This document shows positions 17,471-26,719 of a stretch of DNA of 64,000 nucleotides, one piece after another. Positions within the stretch are counted from its first letter, which is position 1. Each line of letters opens with the position of its first letter. The notes under the pieces are model-generated. The model was given only the letters and a program-made list of their open reading frames with translations, did not search any database and was not told the origin of the DNA. The DNA is from Umezawaea beigongshangensis (GTDB lineage: Bacteria > Actinomycetota > Actinomycetes > Mycobacteriales > Pseudonocardiaceae), in NCBI RefSeq assembly GCF_016464305.1, contig NZ_JAEIOJ010000007.1:1-64000 (forward strand). The letters run 5' to 3'. The position numbers and the translations under genes were made by a program.

Positions 17471-18495
17471 GCCGCGCCTCCCAGGAAGACCAGTCCGGAC
17501 CCGACCGCGCACAGCACCGCCACGACGAAGGTCGCCGGGACGAACCGCGCCGCGAACGACCGGCCGAACGCGCCGGCCTGGAGTGCGATGAGCTTGACGT
17601 CGACGGCTGGCCCGACGACGAGGAACACCAGGCGCGGCAGCAGCGGCAGCGCCGTCATGGACACCGCGACGAACGCGTCGGCCTCGCTGCACAGCGCGAG
17701 GATCACGGCCAGCAGCGCCATGACCACGACCGCGAGCACGATCTGCCCGCTCAGCGTCTCCAGCCACGACACCGGCACGAGCACGCCGAACGCGGCGGCG
17801 ACCACACCGCCGAGCACGAGGAAGCCGCCCGCCTGCACGAGGTCGTGCCGCGCGGTCTCGGCGAACACGGCCCAGCGGGACTCGCCGGTGCGCTCGGGCA
17901 GTGCGCGCAGGGCGCGTTCGGCGATCCACCCGGCGTGCCCGAAGCGCGTCCACAGCCAGCCCATCACGACCGCGGTGAGCAGCGATCCGACGAAGCGCGC
18001 GGGCATCATCATCGGCGCGTCGCGGAACGCCACGGCCGTGGAGACCAGCACGATCGGGTTCACGGCCGGTGCGGCGAGCAGGAACGACAGCGCCGCGGCG
18101 GGCGCAACGCCCTGCTGCATCAGGCGCTTCGCGACCGGCACGGACGCGCACTCGCAGCCGGGGAGGGCGACACCGGCGATCCCGGCGACGGGCACCGCGA
18201 GCGCGGTGTTGCCCGGCAGGAGCCTGCGCAGCACGTTCGGCGAGACGAACGCGGCGATGGCCCCGCTGACCAGGGTGCCGAGGACGAGGAACGGCATCGC
18301 CTGCACGCAGACGGCCACGAACACGGTGGACGCGGTGCGCAGCTGGGGGACGTCCAGCAGCCGCACGAGCCGGTCCTGGAAGACCAGTGCCAGGAGGAGC
18401 ACCGCGCAGAGCACCTCCAGGGAGGTGATGCGCCAGCGGCGGGCCGGGCCGCGCGGCGGGCGGTCCGGCCCCCGGATCTCACCGGTGATGGTCAC
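17467..18495 (-). CDS. DUF318/UPF0718 permease (YcgR-like)
   Basis: 342 residues from a GTG at 18495, with no convincing ribosome-binding site. About eight transmembrane helices. Family motifs include GVALPGCECASVPVAKRLMQQGVAPAAALSFLLAAPAVNPIVL in the first half and a repeat-like ALCSEADAFVAVSMTALP in the second. The paired Cys/Glu motifs (GCEC, CSEAD) lie in predicted membrane regions and may bind a thiophilic metal. Forms a two-gene operon with the TIGR03943 partner, convergent on smtB-zur. Confidence 0.85.
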   Translation of the reverse strand: MTITGEIRGPDRPPRGPARRWRITSLEVLCAVLLLALVFQDRLVRLLDVPQLRTASTVFVAVCVQAMPFLVLGTLVSGAIAAFVSPNVLRRLLPGNTALAVPVAGIAGVALPGCECASVPVAKRLMQQGVAPAAALSFLLAAPAVNPIVLVSTAVAFRDAPMMMPARFVGSLLTAVVMGWLWTRFGHAGWIAERALRALPERTGESRWAVFAETARHDLVQAGGFLVLGGVVAAAFGVLVPVSWLETLSGQIVLAVVVMALLAVILALCSEADAFVAVSMTALPLLPRLVFLVVGPAVDVKLIALQAGAFGRSFAARFVPATFVVAVLCAVGSGLVFLGGAA

Positions 18496-18568
18496 GCAGT
18501 CATGGTGCCAGGCCCGGCGGGAGTGGTGGCCACCGACACGGTGATGACAACCACTCCCGACCAGGGCG

Positions 18569-18988
18569 TCAGCTGTTGTCGGCCAGCAGGCGGCGGAACG
18601 TGCGCTCCATGCCCGCCTTGACCTCCTCGGGCGTCGGCGGCTCGAACTCCGCGTCCTCCTCGACGAACTCGGTCTCGCCGAGCTCCAGCGAGGTGCCGTT
18701 GACGTGGTCGGACTCCTCGTCCTCCTCGTCCTCGGCCTCGCGCAGCTCCTCGATGGTGGCCAGCACCTCCTCGGCGCTGAGCACGGGCATGAGCGGTTCG
18801 ACGACCGCAAGCATGCCCTCCTCCTCCAGCGCCACGGCCTCGGCCAGCGCGATGGCGTGGTCCCGCTCGTAGGGTCCGCAGACGAACGACTCCCACTCCT
18901 CGCCCCCGGAGGGCTCGAAGTTCACCACCCAGGGGAACCCCATGACCGGGGAGTCGGCGTCCGGCTCGTAGATGATCACGCCACCCAT
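18569..18988 (-). CDS. Acidic hypothetical protein
   Basis: 139 residues from an ATG with AGAGGA upstream. The N-terminal half reads as a compact alpha/beta domain (GVIIYEPDADSPVMGFPWVVNFEP...CGPYERDHAIALAEAVALEEEG). The second half is very acidic (EAEDEEDEESDHVNG, EEDAEFEPPTPEE). No signal, membrane or catalytic motif. It lies upstream of the permease gene in the same direction, and close (15 bp) to the YbjN-like gene. Confidence 0.65.
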   Translation of the reverse strand: MGGVIIYEPDADSPVMGFPWVVNFEPSGGEEWESFVCGPYERDHAIALAEAVALEEEGMLAVVEPLMPVLSAEEVLATIEELREAEDEEDEESDHVNGTSLELGETEFVEEDAEFEPPTPEEVKAGMERTFRRLLADNS

Positions 18989-19003
18989 GACGGGTCCTCT
19001 TTC

Positions 19004-19432
19004 CTAGTTGCCCGGCTCGACGCTGGCGAGCAGCTCGCCGCGCAGCTGGGACGCGGTGGAGACGACGAGCATCAGCAGGGTGCTGAGCGGCTCGGGCCGG
19101 ATTCCCTCTGCCGGGAAGGCGTACCGCAGCGTGACGTCCATGCCGCGGTCGGTGTGCACGACGCCGAGCGTGCCGAACAGGCCCTGACCGGCACGTTCCG
19201 CCGCCGACACGGCCAGGTTCCGGTCCTGGGGCAGGTCCCAGGCCACGACGCAGGTCAGGCTCAGCACGGTCAGGCCCTCGGCGAGCTGGAGCGCCTGCAC
19301 CGCGCACGGCACCTCTGCGTGCAGGAAGCTCAGCGCGCCGTCGTCGTCGACGTGCACGTCGTGGAACATCTCCAGCGCCGCGCGGGCGCTGGTGAGCAGC
19401 GCGGCGGTGGTGGTCGCCTCGTCGGTGGTCAT
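19004..19432 (-). CDS. YbjN-like/type III chaperone-fold protein
   Basis: 142 residues. The ATG has a strong GAGGAG site and overlaps the uppS stop by 4 bp, so the two are co-translated. The pattern [41 protein letters not shown]...[16 protein letters not shown] fits the small alpha/beta fold of YbjN/TY3-chaperone-like proteins common in actinobacteria. Role unknown. Confidence 0.65.
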   Translation of the reverse strand: MTTDEATTTAALLTSARAALEMFHDVHVDDDGALSFLHAEVPCAVQALQLAEGLTVLSLTCVVAWDLPQDRNLAVSAAERAGQGLFGTLGVVHTDRGMDVTLRYAFPAEGIRPEPLSTLLMLVVSTASQLRGELLASVEPGN

Positions 19433-20250
19433 GCGCTCTCCTCGGGATCGGGCTTGTCCACGGCACCACCGAAGCGGCGATCCCGCTCGGCGAACTGCTC
19501 GCACGCGCGCCACAGGTCCCGCCGGTCGAAGTCGGGCCAGAGGATGTCCTGGAAGACCAGTTCCGCGTACGCGGACTGCCACAGCATGAAGTTCGACGTG
19601 CGCTGCTCGCCCGACGGGCGGATGAACAGGTCCACGTCCGGCATGTCCGGCTGGTACATGTACTTGGCGAGGGTGCGCTCGTCGACCTTGTCCGGGTTGA
19701 TCCGGCCCTCGGCGGCGAGCTTCGCGATCTGCCGGGCGGCGTCGCCGATCTCGGCGCGGCCACCGTAGTTGATGCACATCGCCAGGTTGAGCAGCTCGTT
19801 GTCCTTCGTGCGCTCCTCGGCGACCTCCAGCGCCTTGATGACGCTGCGCCACAGCTTCGGCCGGCGTCCCGCCCAGCGCACCCGCACGCCCAGCTCGTCG
19901 AGCTCGTCGGTGCGGTGGTGGATGACGTCGCGGCTGAAGCCCATGAGGAAGCGGACCTCCTCGGGGCTGCGGCGCCAGTTCTCCGTGGAGAACGCGTAGA
20001 GCGAGATCCACTTCACGCCCATCTCGATCGCACCCTTGGCGACCTCGACGACGACGGCCTCTCCTCGCTTGTGACCCTCGACCCTGGACAGGCCGCGCTG
20101 GTTGGCCCAGCGGCCGTTGCCGTCCATGACGATGGCGATGTGCTTCGGCACGAACTCGGCCGGGATGGCGGGCGGGCGGGCGCCGGAGGGGTGCGGATCC
20201 GGGGGCCGCAGGACGCGTTCGACGCGTTCGGACCGCCGACGACGCAGCAT
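19429..20250 (-). CDS. uppS: Isoprenyl (long-chain polyprenyl) diphosphate synthase
   Basis: 273 residues, cis-prenyltransferase. The catalytic P-loop [10 protein letters not shown] is at about 40, followed by [21 protein letters not shown] and the C-terminal [22 protein letters not shown] that binds Mg and the homoallylic substrate. It elongates an allylic diphosphate with IPP to make the C50/C55 lipid carrier for peptidoglycan and glycans. It sits between recO and the YbjN-like gene; the recO-uppS order matches mycobacteria (Rv2361c, decaprenyl diphosphate synthase). Confidence 0.94.
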   Translation of the reverse strand: MLRRRRSERVERVLRPPDPHPSGARPPAIPAEFVPKHIAIVMDGNGRWANQRGLSRVEGHKRGEAVVVEVAKGAIEMGVKWISLYAFSTENWRRSPEEVRFLMGFSRDVIHHRTDELDELGVRVRWAGRRPKLWRSVIKALEVAEERTKDNELLNLAMCINYGGRAEIGDAARQIAKLAAEGRINPDKVDERTLAKYMYQPDMPDVDLFIRPSGEQRTSNFMLWQSAYAELVFQDILWPDFDRRDLWRACEQFAERDRRFGGAVDKPDPEESA

Positions 20251-20292
20251 GCTGGTGAACTCGCTTTCCGAGGCGTGGGGGAGCGCCTGATG

Positions 20293-21045
20293 CTAGTCGT
20301 CCGCGACCCGCGCCCTGCGTTCGACCAGTGGCAGGGACCGGAGCTGCCGCTCCAGGTGCCACTGGAGGTGCGCGGCCACCAGACCGCTCGCCTCGCGGCG
20401 CGCGGAGGGCGAGACGCCGTCCACGACCGCCCACCTGCCGTGCAGCAGGGCGGCGAGCAGGCGCAGGGTGTCCGACGCCGGTGACGACGAGCCCGGCGGG
20501 CGGCACCCGTCGCACATCACACCGCCGCCCTGCACGCTGAACGCCCGGTGCGGCCCGGCCTCACCGCAGCGCGCGCACTCGTCCACGGCGGGCGCCCAGC
20601 CCGCGAAGGACATCGCGCGCAGGAGGAACGCGTCGAGCACCAGCGACGGGTCCCGGTCGGTCGTGGCCAGCGCCCGGAGCGCCCCCGTGACCAGCAGGTA
20701 CAGCCGCAGCGCCGGTTCGCCCTCCTCGGCGGCCAGCCGGTCGGCCGTCTCCAGGACCGCGCAGCCGGCCGTGTAGCGCTGGTAGTCGCTCACCAGGCCC
20801 ACGCCGAACGCGTCGAGGGTCTGCACCTGCGTCACGATGTCGAGCGTGCGGCCGGGGTAGAACTGCGCGTCCACGTGCCCGAAGGGCTCCAGCCTCGCGC
20901 CGAACTTCGACGTCGTGCGGCGCACGCCCTTGGCGACGGCGCGGAGCTTGCCGTGCCGCTGGGTGAGCAGCGTGATGATCCGGTCCGCCTCGCCGAGCTT
21001 CTGCACGCGCAGGACCACGCCCGTGTCGCGGTACAGGTTCGCCAC
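20293..21045 (-). CDS. recO: DNA repair protein RecO
   Basis: 250 residues. The N-terminal OB fold (LYRDTGVVLRVQKLGEADRIITLLTQRHGKLRAVAKGVRRTTSKFG) precedes a helical region and a zinc-binding cluster (CARCGEAG...GGVMCDGCRP). RecO loads RecA on gaps together with RecF/RecR in the RecFOR pathway. 9 bp separate the era stop region from its start, so the era-recO-uppS set is likely one transcript. Confidence 0.94.
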   Translation of the reverse strand: MANLYRDTGVVLRVQKLGEADRIITLLTQRHGKLRAVAKGVRRTTSKFGARLEPFGHVDAQFYPGRTLDIVTQVQTLDAFGVGLVSDYQRYTAGCAVLETADRLAAEEGEPALRLYLLVTGALRALATTDRDPSLVLDAFLLRAMSFAGWAPAVDECARCGEAGPHRAFSVQGGGVMCDGCRPPGSSSPASDTLRLLAALLHGRWAVVDGVSPSARREASGLVAAHLQWHLERQLRSLPLVERRARVADD

Positions 21046-21054
21046 TGCTCGTCC

Positions 21055-21951
21055 CTAGAAGCCCAGGCGGCGGAGCTGCTTGGGGTCGCGCTGCCAGTCC
21101 TTGGCGATCTTGATGTGCAGGTCGAGGTACACCCGTGTGCCCAGCAGCGCCTCGATGTGCTTGCGGGCCGTGATGCCCACCTGCTTGAGCCGCTCGCCGC
21201 GGTGCCCGAGGATGATCGCCTTCTGGCTGGTGCGCTCGACGTAGACGAACGCGTGCACGTCCATCAGGTCGTCGCGACCCTCGCGCAGCGCCATCTCCTC
21301 CACGACGACGGCGATGGAGTGCGGCAGCTCGTCGCGCACGCCCTCCAGCGCGGCCTCGCGGATCAGCTCGGCGACCAGCGTGGCCTCCGGCTCGTCGGTC
21401 AGCTCGCCGTCCGGGTACAGCGGCGGCCCCTCCGGCAACCGGTCCACCAGCAGGTCGGCCAGCGCGCCCACCTGGTAGCCGTCCACGGCGGACACCGGGA
21501 TCAGCTCGGCGAAGTCCGCGACCTCCTGGAGGGCGAGCAGCTGCTCGGCGACCTGCTGCTGCGAGACGAGGTCGGTCTTGGTGACGATGCCGACGATCGG
21601 CGTGCGCTTGGCGATCTTCTGCAGCTCGGCGGCGATGAACTTGTCACCGGGACCGACCTTCTGGTCGGCGGGCACGCAGAAGCCGACGACGTCGACCTCC
21701 GACCACGTCTCGCGCACCAGGTCGTTGAGGCGCTGGCCGAGCAGGGTGCGCGGCCGGTGCAGGCCGGGGGTGTCCACGAGGATCAGCTGGGCGTCGTCGC
21801 GGTGCACGATGCCCCGGATGGTGTGCCGGGTGGTCTGCGGCTTGCTGGACGTGATCGCCACCTTGGTGCCGACCAGCGCGTTGGTCAGCGTGGACTTGCC
21901 GGCGTTGGGCCGGCCGACGAAGCAGGCGAAGCCCGAGCGATAACCATCCAT
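21055..21951 (-). CDS. era: GTPase Era
   Basis: 298 residues. G motifs are visible: GRPNAGKST (G1), the G2 region QTTRHTIRG, DTPGLH (G3), TKTD (G4) and VSAVDG (G5). The C-terminal KH domain follows (ILGHRGERLKQVG...YLDLHIKIAKDW). Era binds the 3' end of 16S rRNA and checks 30S maturation. The ATG at 21951 is the first reasonable start. It belongs to the conserved block phoH-ybeY-corC-era-recO. Confidence 0.96.
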   Translation of the reverse strand: MDGYRSGFACFVGRPNAGKSTLTNALVGTKVAITSSKPQTTRHTIRGIVHRDDAQLILVDTPGLHRPRTLLGQRLNDLVRETWSEVDVVGFCVPADQKVGPGDKFIAAELQKIAKRTPIVGIVTKTDLVSQQQVAEQLLALQEVADFAELIPVSAVDGYQVGALADLLVDRLPEGPPLYPDGELTDEPEATLVAELIREAALEGVRDELPHSIAVVVEEMALREGRDDLMDVHAFVYVERTSQKAIILGHRGERLKQVGITARKHIEALLGTRVYLDLHIKIAKDWQRDPKQLRRLGF

Positions 21952-22037
21952 CCGGCCATTGTCCCTGTTCGGTCCGACGGCGCCGCGCGGGTGGGGTGCT
22001 GCGGCCCGCGAGACGACCGCCGGACCGTGCGGCGCGG

Positions 22038-22388
22038 TCAGCGCAGCACGTCGAGCACGGTGCCCGCCGGGTCGGCGCGCAGCACGGGGCCGTCCGCCGT
22101 CAGGTCGCGCACGGCGGCCAGCGAACCGGGGTCCACGGCGTCGGCCGGCGTCACCACGGCGGCGGCCTCCAGGCCCTCGGCGCCGCTCGCGACGGCGGCG
22201 GCGACGGCCGCCTGGAGCGCGGTGAGCGTCAGCGACGGCAGCGCGACGGTGCACGCCGCGTAGGTCCGGCCGTCGGTGTCGCGCACCGCCGCGCCCTCGG
22301 CCGCGCCGGTCCTGGCGCGGGCCGACCGGGCCAGCACCACGATCTTGGCGTCCTCCTGGCCGATCTCCGGCGCGATGGGATCAGGCAC
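22038..22388 (-). CDS. Cytidine deaminase-like protein without catalytic residues
   Basis: 116 residues. The middle (VRDTDGRTYAACTVALPSLTLTALQAAVAAAVASGA) aligns by eye with the start of cytidine deaminases, but the catalytic C/H-A-E and PCxxC motifs are absent. The position between corC and era is the conserved place of this small gene in actinobacteria (compare Rv2365c). It overlaps the CorC-like stop by 8 bp. It may be a structural or regulatory derivative; no enzyme activity is expected. Confidence 0.75.
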   Translation of the reverse strand: MPDPIAPEIGQEDAKIVVLARSARARTGAAEGAAVRDTDGRTYAACTVALPSLTLTALQAAVAAAVASGAEGLEAAAVVTPADAVDPGSLAAVRDLTADGPVLRADPAGTVLDVLR

Positions 22389-23709
22389 GGTCCGAGCTCC
22401 CTTCGTGTTCCCTGTCCTCGGCGTCGTCCTCGTTCTTGACGCCCTTGACCCAGCGCACGAGCACCGTGCTGATGCGCATCCGGCCGCGCTCGTCCTTGCC
22501 GCCCTCCGCGCGCATCCGCAGGCCGGCGATCTCGGCCTCGGTGCCCGGCAGCGGAACCCGGCCGAGGCGCTGCGCGAGCAGGCCGCCGACGGTCTCCACG
22601 TCGTGCTGGTCGAGCTCGGTGCCGAACAGGGCGTCCAGGTCGTCGACCGGCAGGCGGGCGCTGACCCGCACCGACCCGTCCTCCAGGTGCTCGATCGGCG
22701 GCCGGTCGTCGGTGTCGGACTCGTCGGTGATCTCGCCGACGATCTCCTCGATGATGTCCTCGATCGTGAGCAGACCGGCCGTGCCGCCGTACTCGTCGAT
22801 GACGATCGCCATGTGGTTGCGCGACAGCTGCATCTCCCGCAGCAGGTCGGCGAGCGGCTTGGAGTCCGGGATGAACGTGGCGGGCTTCATCAGCTCCGCG
22901 ACGGTCGTGCCGTTGGGCTCGTCGGACAGCGCGCGGCGGGTCAGGTCCTTGAGGTTGACCACGCCCACCACGTCGTCGACGCTCTCGCCGATCACGGGCA
23001 CGCGGGTGTAGCCGGTGCGCAGGGACAGCGCGAGCGCCTGGCGCAGCGACTTGGTCTGCTCGATCCACACGATCTCGGTGCGCGGCACCATGACCTCGCG
23101 GGCGATGGTGTCGCCCAGCTCGAACACCGAGTGGATCATCTCGCGCTCGCCCTCGTCGACGACGCCGCGCTCCTGCGCCATGTCGACCAGCTCGCGCAGC
23201 TCCACCTCGGAGGAGAACGGACCCTCGCGGAAGCCCCGGCCCGGCGTGATCGCGTTGCCGACGAGGATCAGCAGCCTGCTCAGCGGGCCGAGCACGCGCC
23301 CGAGCACCCGCACCGGTCCCGCGACGACCAGGCCGACGGCGTAGGGGTGCTGGCGGCCGATGGTGCGCGGGCCGACGCCGACCAGGACGTAGGACACGAC
23401 GAGCATCCCGACCCCGGCGGCCAGCACCGCGACCCAGCCCTCGTCGATGAGCCGCTGGCACACCACGGTGACGAGCACCGTGGCGGCCAGTTCACAGCCC
23501 AGCCGCAGGAGGAGCAGGAGGTTGACGTGGCGCGGCCGGTCGCTCAGCACCTGGATGAGCTGGCGCGTCCCGGCCCTGCCCTGCCGCTGCAACGCCTCGA
23601 CGCGCGCCCTGGACACCGTGCCCAGCGCCGCGTCGGCGCAGGCGAACACACCGGCCGCGAGCACCAGGGCCACGGCCGTCAGCAGCAGGGTGGTGGTACC
23701 GCTGGTCAC
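22381..23709 (-). CDS. CorC/HlyC-family CNNM-like transporter protein
   Basis: 442 residues from a GTG. An N-terminal CNNM/DUF21 membrane domain has about four helices. Two CBS domains follow (REVMVPRTEIVWI, TVAELMKPATFIPDSKPL, IVIDEYGGTAGLLTIEDIIEEIVGEI) and a C-terminal CorC/HlyC domain. Relatives act in Mg/Co export, and an M. tuberculosis homologue in this same location has been linked to stress and pyrazinamide responses; transport is not demonstrated here. Co-transcribed with ybeY (10-bp gap). Confidence 0.9.
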   Translation of the reverse strand: MTSGTTTLLLTAVALVLAAGVFACADAALGTVSRARVEALQRQGRAGTRQLIQVLSDRPRHVNLLLLLRLGCELAATVLVTVVCQRLIDEGWVAVLAAGVGMLVVSYVLVGVGPRTIGRQHPYAVGLVVAGPVRVLGRVLGPLSRLLILVGNAITPGRGFREGPFSSEVELRELVDMAQERGVVDEGEREMIHSVFELGDTIAREVMVPRTEIVWIEQTKSLRQALALSLRTGYTRVPVIGESVDDVVGVVNLKDLTRRALSDEPNGTTVAELMKPATFIPDSKPLADLLREMQLSRNHMAIVIDEYGGTAGLLTIEDIIEEIVGEITDESDTDDRPPIEHLEDGSVRVSARLPVDDLDALFGTELDQHDVETVGGLLAQRLGRVPLPGTEAEIAGLRMRAEGGKDERGRMRISTVLVRWVKGVKNEDDAEDREHEGSSDRA

Positions 23710-23719
23710 CGGGGCCGCC

Positions 23720-24289
23720 TCAGGTCGTCGGCTCGGGGTGGCCCTGGTCCTGCGGCCCGGAGTCCTCCAGGCCGACGGCGCCGAGCACCTTGGAATCGGC
23801 GTCCCGCTGGACCGCGAGGCGCTCGGCCTCGGCGGTCGCCGTGCGGAAGTCGCCGAGAATCCGGTTCTGGAGCGTGAACATCTCGCGCTCCTCGGCCGGT
23901 TCGGCGTGGTCGTAGCCGAGCAGGTGCAGCACGCCGTGCACGGTCAGCAGGTGCAGTTCGTCCAGCAGACCGTGACCGGCCTTGCGGGCCTGGTCCTTGG
24001 CGAAGGCCGGGCACAGCACGATGTCGCCCAGCAGCGCGGGGCCCAGCCCGGCCGCGTCGGGGCGGCGGGCCGAGTCCAGCTCGTCCATGGGGAAGGCCAT
24101 GACGTCGGTCGGTCCGGGCAGGTCCATCCAGCGCTCGTGCAGGTCTGCCATCACGTCCAGCTCGACCAGCAGCACGGACAGCTCGGCCAGGGGGCTGACG
24201 CCCATCCGGTCGAGGGCGAACCGTGCCGCGGACACGATGGACGTCTCGTCCACGCCGACACCGGACTCGTTGGCGATCTCGATGCTCAC
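23720..24289 (-). CDS. ybeY: Endoribonuclease YbeY
   Basis: 189 residues from the GTG at 24289. The metal site [11 protein letters not shown] (H-x3-H-x5-H) is present, preceded by the RNA-binding face containing [10 protein letters not shown]. YbeY is a metal-dependent RNase needed for 16S 3'-end maturation and ribosome quality control. The C-terminal ~35 residues (after [11 protein letters not shown]) extend beyond the core, as in other actinobacteria. It starts 4 bp after the phoH stop. Confidence 0.94.
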   Translation of the reverse strand: MSIEIANESGVGVDETSIVSAARFALDRMGVSPLAELSVLLVELDVMADLHERWMDLPGPTDVMAFPMDELDSARRPDAAGLGPALLGDIVLCPAFAKDQARKAGHGLLDELHLLTVHGVLHLLGYDHAEPAEEREMFTLQNRILGDFRTATAEAERLAVQRDADSKVLGAVGLEDSGPQDQGHPEPTT

Positions 24290-24293
24290 GGTG

Positions 24294-25409
24294 TCATCGT
24301 CCCCGGCGCTGGTTTCCCCGCTGCGCACCGGGTCCTCGTCCGTGCCCGTGCTGGTCGGCCTCGTCCTGGTCGTCCTGCCAGCGCTCGTAGGCCGTGACGA
24401 TGTCGCCGACCAGGCTGTGACGCACCACGTCGTTGCTGGTCAGGATGGAGAAGTTGACGTCGTCGACACCCTGGAGGATGTCGCGGACGACCTTCAGACC
24501 GCTGCGCTGGCCGCCGGGGAGGTCGACCTGGGTGATGTCGCCGGTCACCACGATCTTGGAGCCGAAGCCCAGCCGGGTGAGGAACATCTTCATCTGCTCG
24601 GGCGTCGTGTTCTGCGCCTCGTCGAGGATGATGAACGCGTCGTTGAGCGTGCGGCCGCGCATGTAGGCCAGCGGCGCGACCTCGATCGTGCCCGCCTGGG
24701 TCAGCCGCGGGATCGCCTCGGGGTCCATCATGTCGTGCAGCGCGTCGTACAGCGGGCGCAGGTACGGGTCGATCTTCTCGTTCAGCGTGCCCGGCAGGTA
24801 GCCGAGCCGCTCGCCCGCCTCGACGGCCGGGCGGGTGAGGATGATCCGGTTGACCTGCTTGGCCTGGAGCGCCTGCACGGCCTTGGCCATCGCCAGGTAG
24901 GTCTTGCCGGTGCCGGCGGGACCGATGCCGAACACGACGGTGTTCTCGTCGATCGCGTCGACGTAGTGCTTCTGGTTCAGGGTCTTGGGGCGGATCGTGC
25001 GACCGCGCCGCGAGACGATGTCCAGGCTCAGCACGTCGGCGGGGGACTCGCTGGTGCCCGCGGACAGCATCGCCACGGTGCGGCGCACGGTGTCCTGGCC
25101 GACCTGCTGGCCCCGGCTCGCGAGCTGCACCAGCTCGGTGAACACGCGTTCGGCGAAGGCCACGTCGGCCGGTTCACCGGACAGCGTGATCTCGTTGCCG
25201 CGCACGTGCACGTCGGCGACCAGGAGTTCCTCCGCGAGACGGAGGTTCTCGTCCCGCGAGCCGAGGAGCGCCAGCACCGCGTTGCCGGGGACGGCGAACT
25301 TGGACCGCCCGCTGCTGCTCAGCGGAACGTCCGTGGACTGGGGGTCTACCGCGGCCTGACCGGCCTGCGGGGAGTTCTTCGCCCCGTGCGGGGCTGCGGT
25401 ACCGGCCAC
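24294..25409 (-). CDS. phoH: PhoH-like ATPase
   Basis: 371 residues if the GTG at 25409 (AGAGG upstream) is used; an in-frame GTG at 25502 would add 31 residues without a ribosome-binding site. An N-terminal KH-like region precedes the helicase-type P-loop domain: [11 protein letters not shown] (Walker A), [12 protein letters not shown] (Walker B), and [12 protein letters not shown]. The family is thought to act on RNA, and its constant neighbours YbeY and Era support a role in rRNA handling. Phosphate control is only historical for the family. Confidence 0.92.
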   Translation of the reverse strand: MAGTAAPHGAKNSPQAGQAAVDPQSTDVPLSSSGRSKFAVPGNAVLALLGSRDENLRLAEELLVADVHVRGNEITLSGEPADVAFAERVFTELVQLASRGQQVGQDTVRRTVAMLSAGTSESPADVLSLDIVSRRGRTIRPKTLNQKHYVDAIDENTVVFGIGPAGTGKTYLAMAKAVQALQAKQVNRIILTRPAVEAGERLGYLPGTLNEKIDPYLRPLYDALHDMMDPEAIPRLTQAGTIEVAPLAYMRGRTLNDAFIILDEAQNTTPEQMKMFLTRLGFGSKIVVTGDITQVDLPGGQRSGLKVVRDILQGVDDVNFSILTSNDVVRHSLVGDIVTAYERWQDDQDEADQHGHGRGPGAQRGNQRRGR

Positions 25410-25535
25410 GTGGCCTCTGGCCTGCTTCCTGCGCGTGTCGCGCCCGACTCGTCTGCTCGCCCACTGGTGTGCGCGCTGCTCCTCGATGCTAGTCGCTGGC
25501 ACCGACGAAGTGCATCGGAGTAAGTGCGCGCGGTG

Positions 25536-25904
25536 TCAGCGGAGCGGTTCCGGCCGTGCCCCGGCGAGAGCGCCGAGCGGGCCGCCGCCCAGCAGGTGCA
25601 GGTGCGCGTGGAACACCGTCTGACCCGCGTTCTCCCCGGTGTTGAACAGCAGCCGGTAGCCGCTGTCGGCGACGCCCTCGGCCTTCGCCACGTCTCCCGC
25701 CGCGGTGAACAGGTCGGCCAGCACGTCGGGGGCCGCCGCGGCGAGCGCGACGGCGTGGGGCTCGTGCTCCCTGGGCACGAGCACGACGTGCGTGGGCGCC
25801 TGCGGCGCGATGTCGTAGAACGCGACCACCGTGTCGGTGGAGAGCACCACGGTGGCGGGGATCTCACCGGCCACGATCCGGCAGAACAGGCAGTCGGCTG
25901 ACAT
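25536..25904 (-). CDS. HIT-family nucleotide hydrolase
   Basis: 122 residues. CLFCRIVAGEIPA at the start is typical of HINT-type proteins, and the histidine triad HAHLHLLGG lies near residue 97. It would cleave AMP-linked phosphoramidates or similar nucleotides in the cytosol. TAATCT seven bases before the ATG suggests a leaderless mRNA. It follows the hydrolase gene by 10 bp. Confidence 0.9.
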   Translation of the reverse strand: MSADCLFCRIVAGEIPATVVLSTDTVVAFYDIAPQAPTHVVLVPREHEPHAVALAAAAPDVLADLFTAAGDVAKAEGVADSGYRLLFNTGENAGQTVFHAHLHLLGGGPLGALAGARPEPLR

Positions 25905-25911
25905 GGGGCGG

Positions 25912-25917
25912 AGATTA
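25912..25917 (-). promoter_or_regulatory. -10 element of the HIT gene, leaderless
   Basis: On the minus strand TAATCT is followed by CCGCCCC and the ATG at 25904. It overlaps the end of the upstream hydrolase gene. Confidence 0.45.
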
Positions 25918-26655
25918 CTCGGGCCCGGTGGCGCCCACCAGCCTCAGCACCGCGTCGCGGCTGGCCTCCCAGCCCGGCGTGCCGAGTTCGACCAGGTCCA
26001 TGTGCCCCGCGCCGGGCACGCGCACGAGGTCCACCGGATCGCCCGCGGCCCTGGCTGCGCGCTGGAAGGACTCGCTCTGCGCGAGGGGGACGGTGGAGTC
26101 GGCGTCGCCGTGCACGCAGACGACGGGCCTGCCGATGGGGACGAGTTCCGCGGGAGAGCTGAGCCGGTAGCGGTCGGGCACCTGCTCGGGGTCGCCGCCG
26201 AGCAGCTCCGCGGCGCGGCGGGTGATCTCCGGGTCGAGCCGGAAGTCCAGCACCCCGGCCTGCGCGACGGCCCCGGTGACGGCGTCGTGCCGTGCGGCGG
26301 CCCACACCGCGAGGTGCCCACCGGCGGAGTGGCCGAGGGTGACGAGCCGGGTGAGGTCGAGCCGGGGGTCCTCCAGGCGCACGAGCGCGTCCAGTGCCCC
26401 GGAGACGTCGAGGAGCGTCGCGGGCCAGCCGCCGCCCCCGCCGATCCGGCGGTACTCGACGTTCCAGGCGGCCACGCCGTGACGCGTCAGGTCCTCCGCG
26501 AGCGGACGGCCCAGGCCGAGGTCGTAGCGCTGCTGCCAGAACCCGCCGTGGACGACGACCACCACCGGCACGGGAGAGGCCGAGTCGGGCAGGTGCAGTT
26601 CGGCGAACTGGCTGGGGTGATCTCCGTAAGAGATGCGCTTCACGTTCCAGATCAT
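25915..26655 (-). CDS. Alpha/beta hydrolase (esterase/carboxylesterase-like)
   Basis: 246 residues if started at the ATG at 26655, which gives a compact domain; an upstream GTG would add a hydrophobic N-terminus (RVALVALLPVG) that could be a membrane anchor. The oxyanion motif HGGFW is at about 45, the nucleophile elbow GHSAGG at about 118, the acid is in HGDAD, and the catalytic His is in GAGHMD. It resembles kynurenine-formamidase-like and BD-FAE esterases; the substrate is unknown. Confidence 0.85.
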   Translation of the reverse strand: MIWNVKRISYGDHPSQFAELHLPDSASPVPVVVVVHGGFWQQRYDLGLGRPLAEDLTRHGVAAWNVEYRRIGGGGGWPATLLDVSGALDALVRLEDPRLDLTRLVTLGHSAGGHLAVWAAARHDAVTGAVAQAGVLDFRLDPEITRRAAELLGGDPEQVPDRYRLSSPAELVPIGRPVVCVHGDADSTVPLAQSESFQRAARAAGDPVDLVRVPGAGHMDLVELGTPGWEASRDAVLRLVGATGPE

Positions 26656-26719
26656 CCCAACCGGGAGAAGCGCCACCAGGGCCACCCGGGGACACCGACG
26701 CACAACGCGACCGATCAGT

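Noticed and set aside
18481-18570. Zur box upstream of the DUF318 permease
   Set aside because: Only a partial resemblance (TTGTCATCA); no symmetric TGAAAATGATTTTCA-like site.
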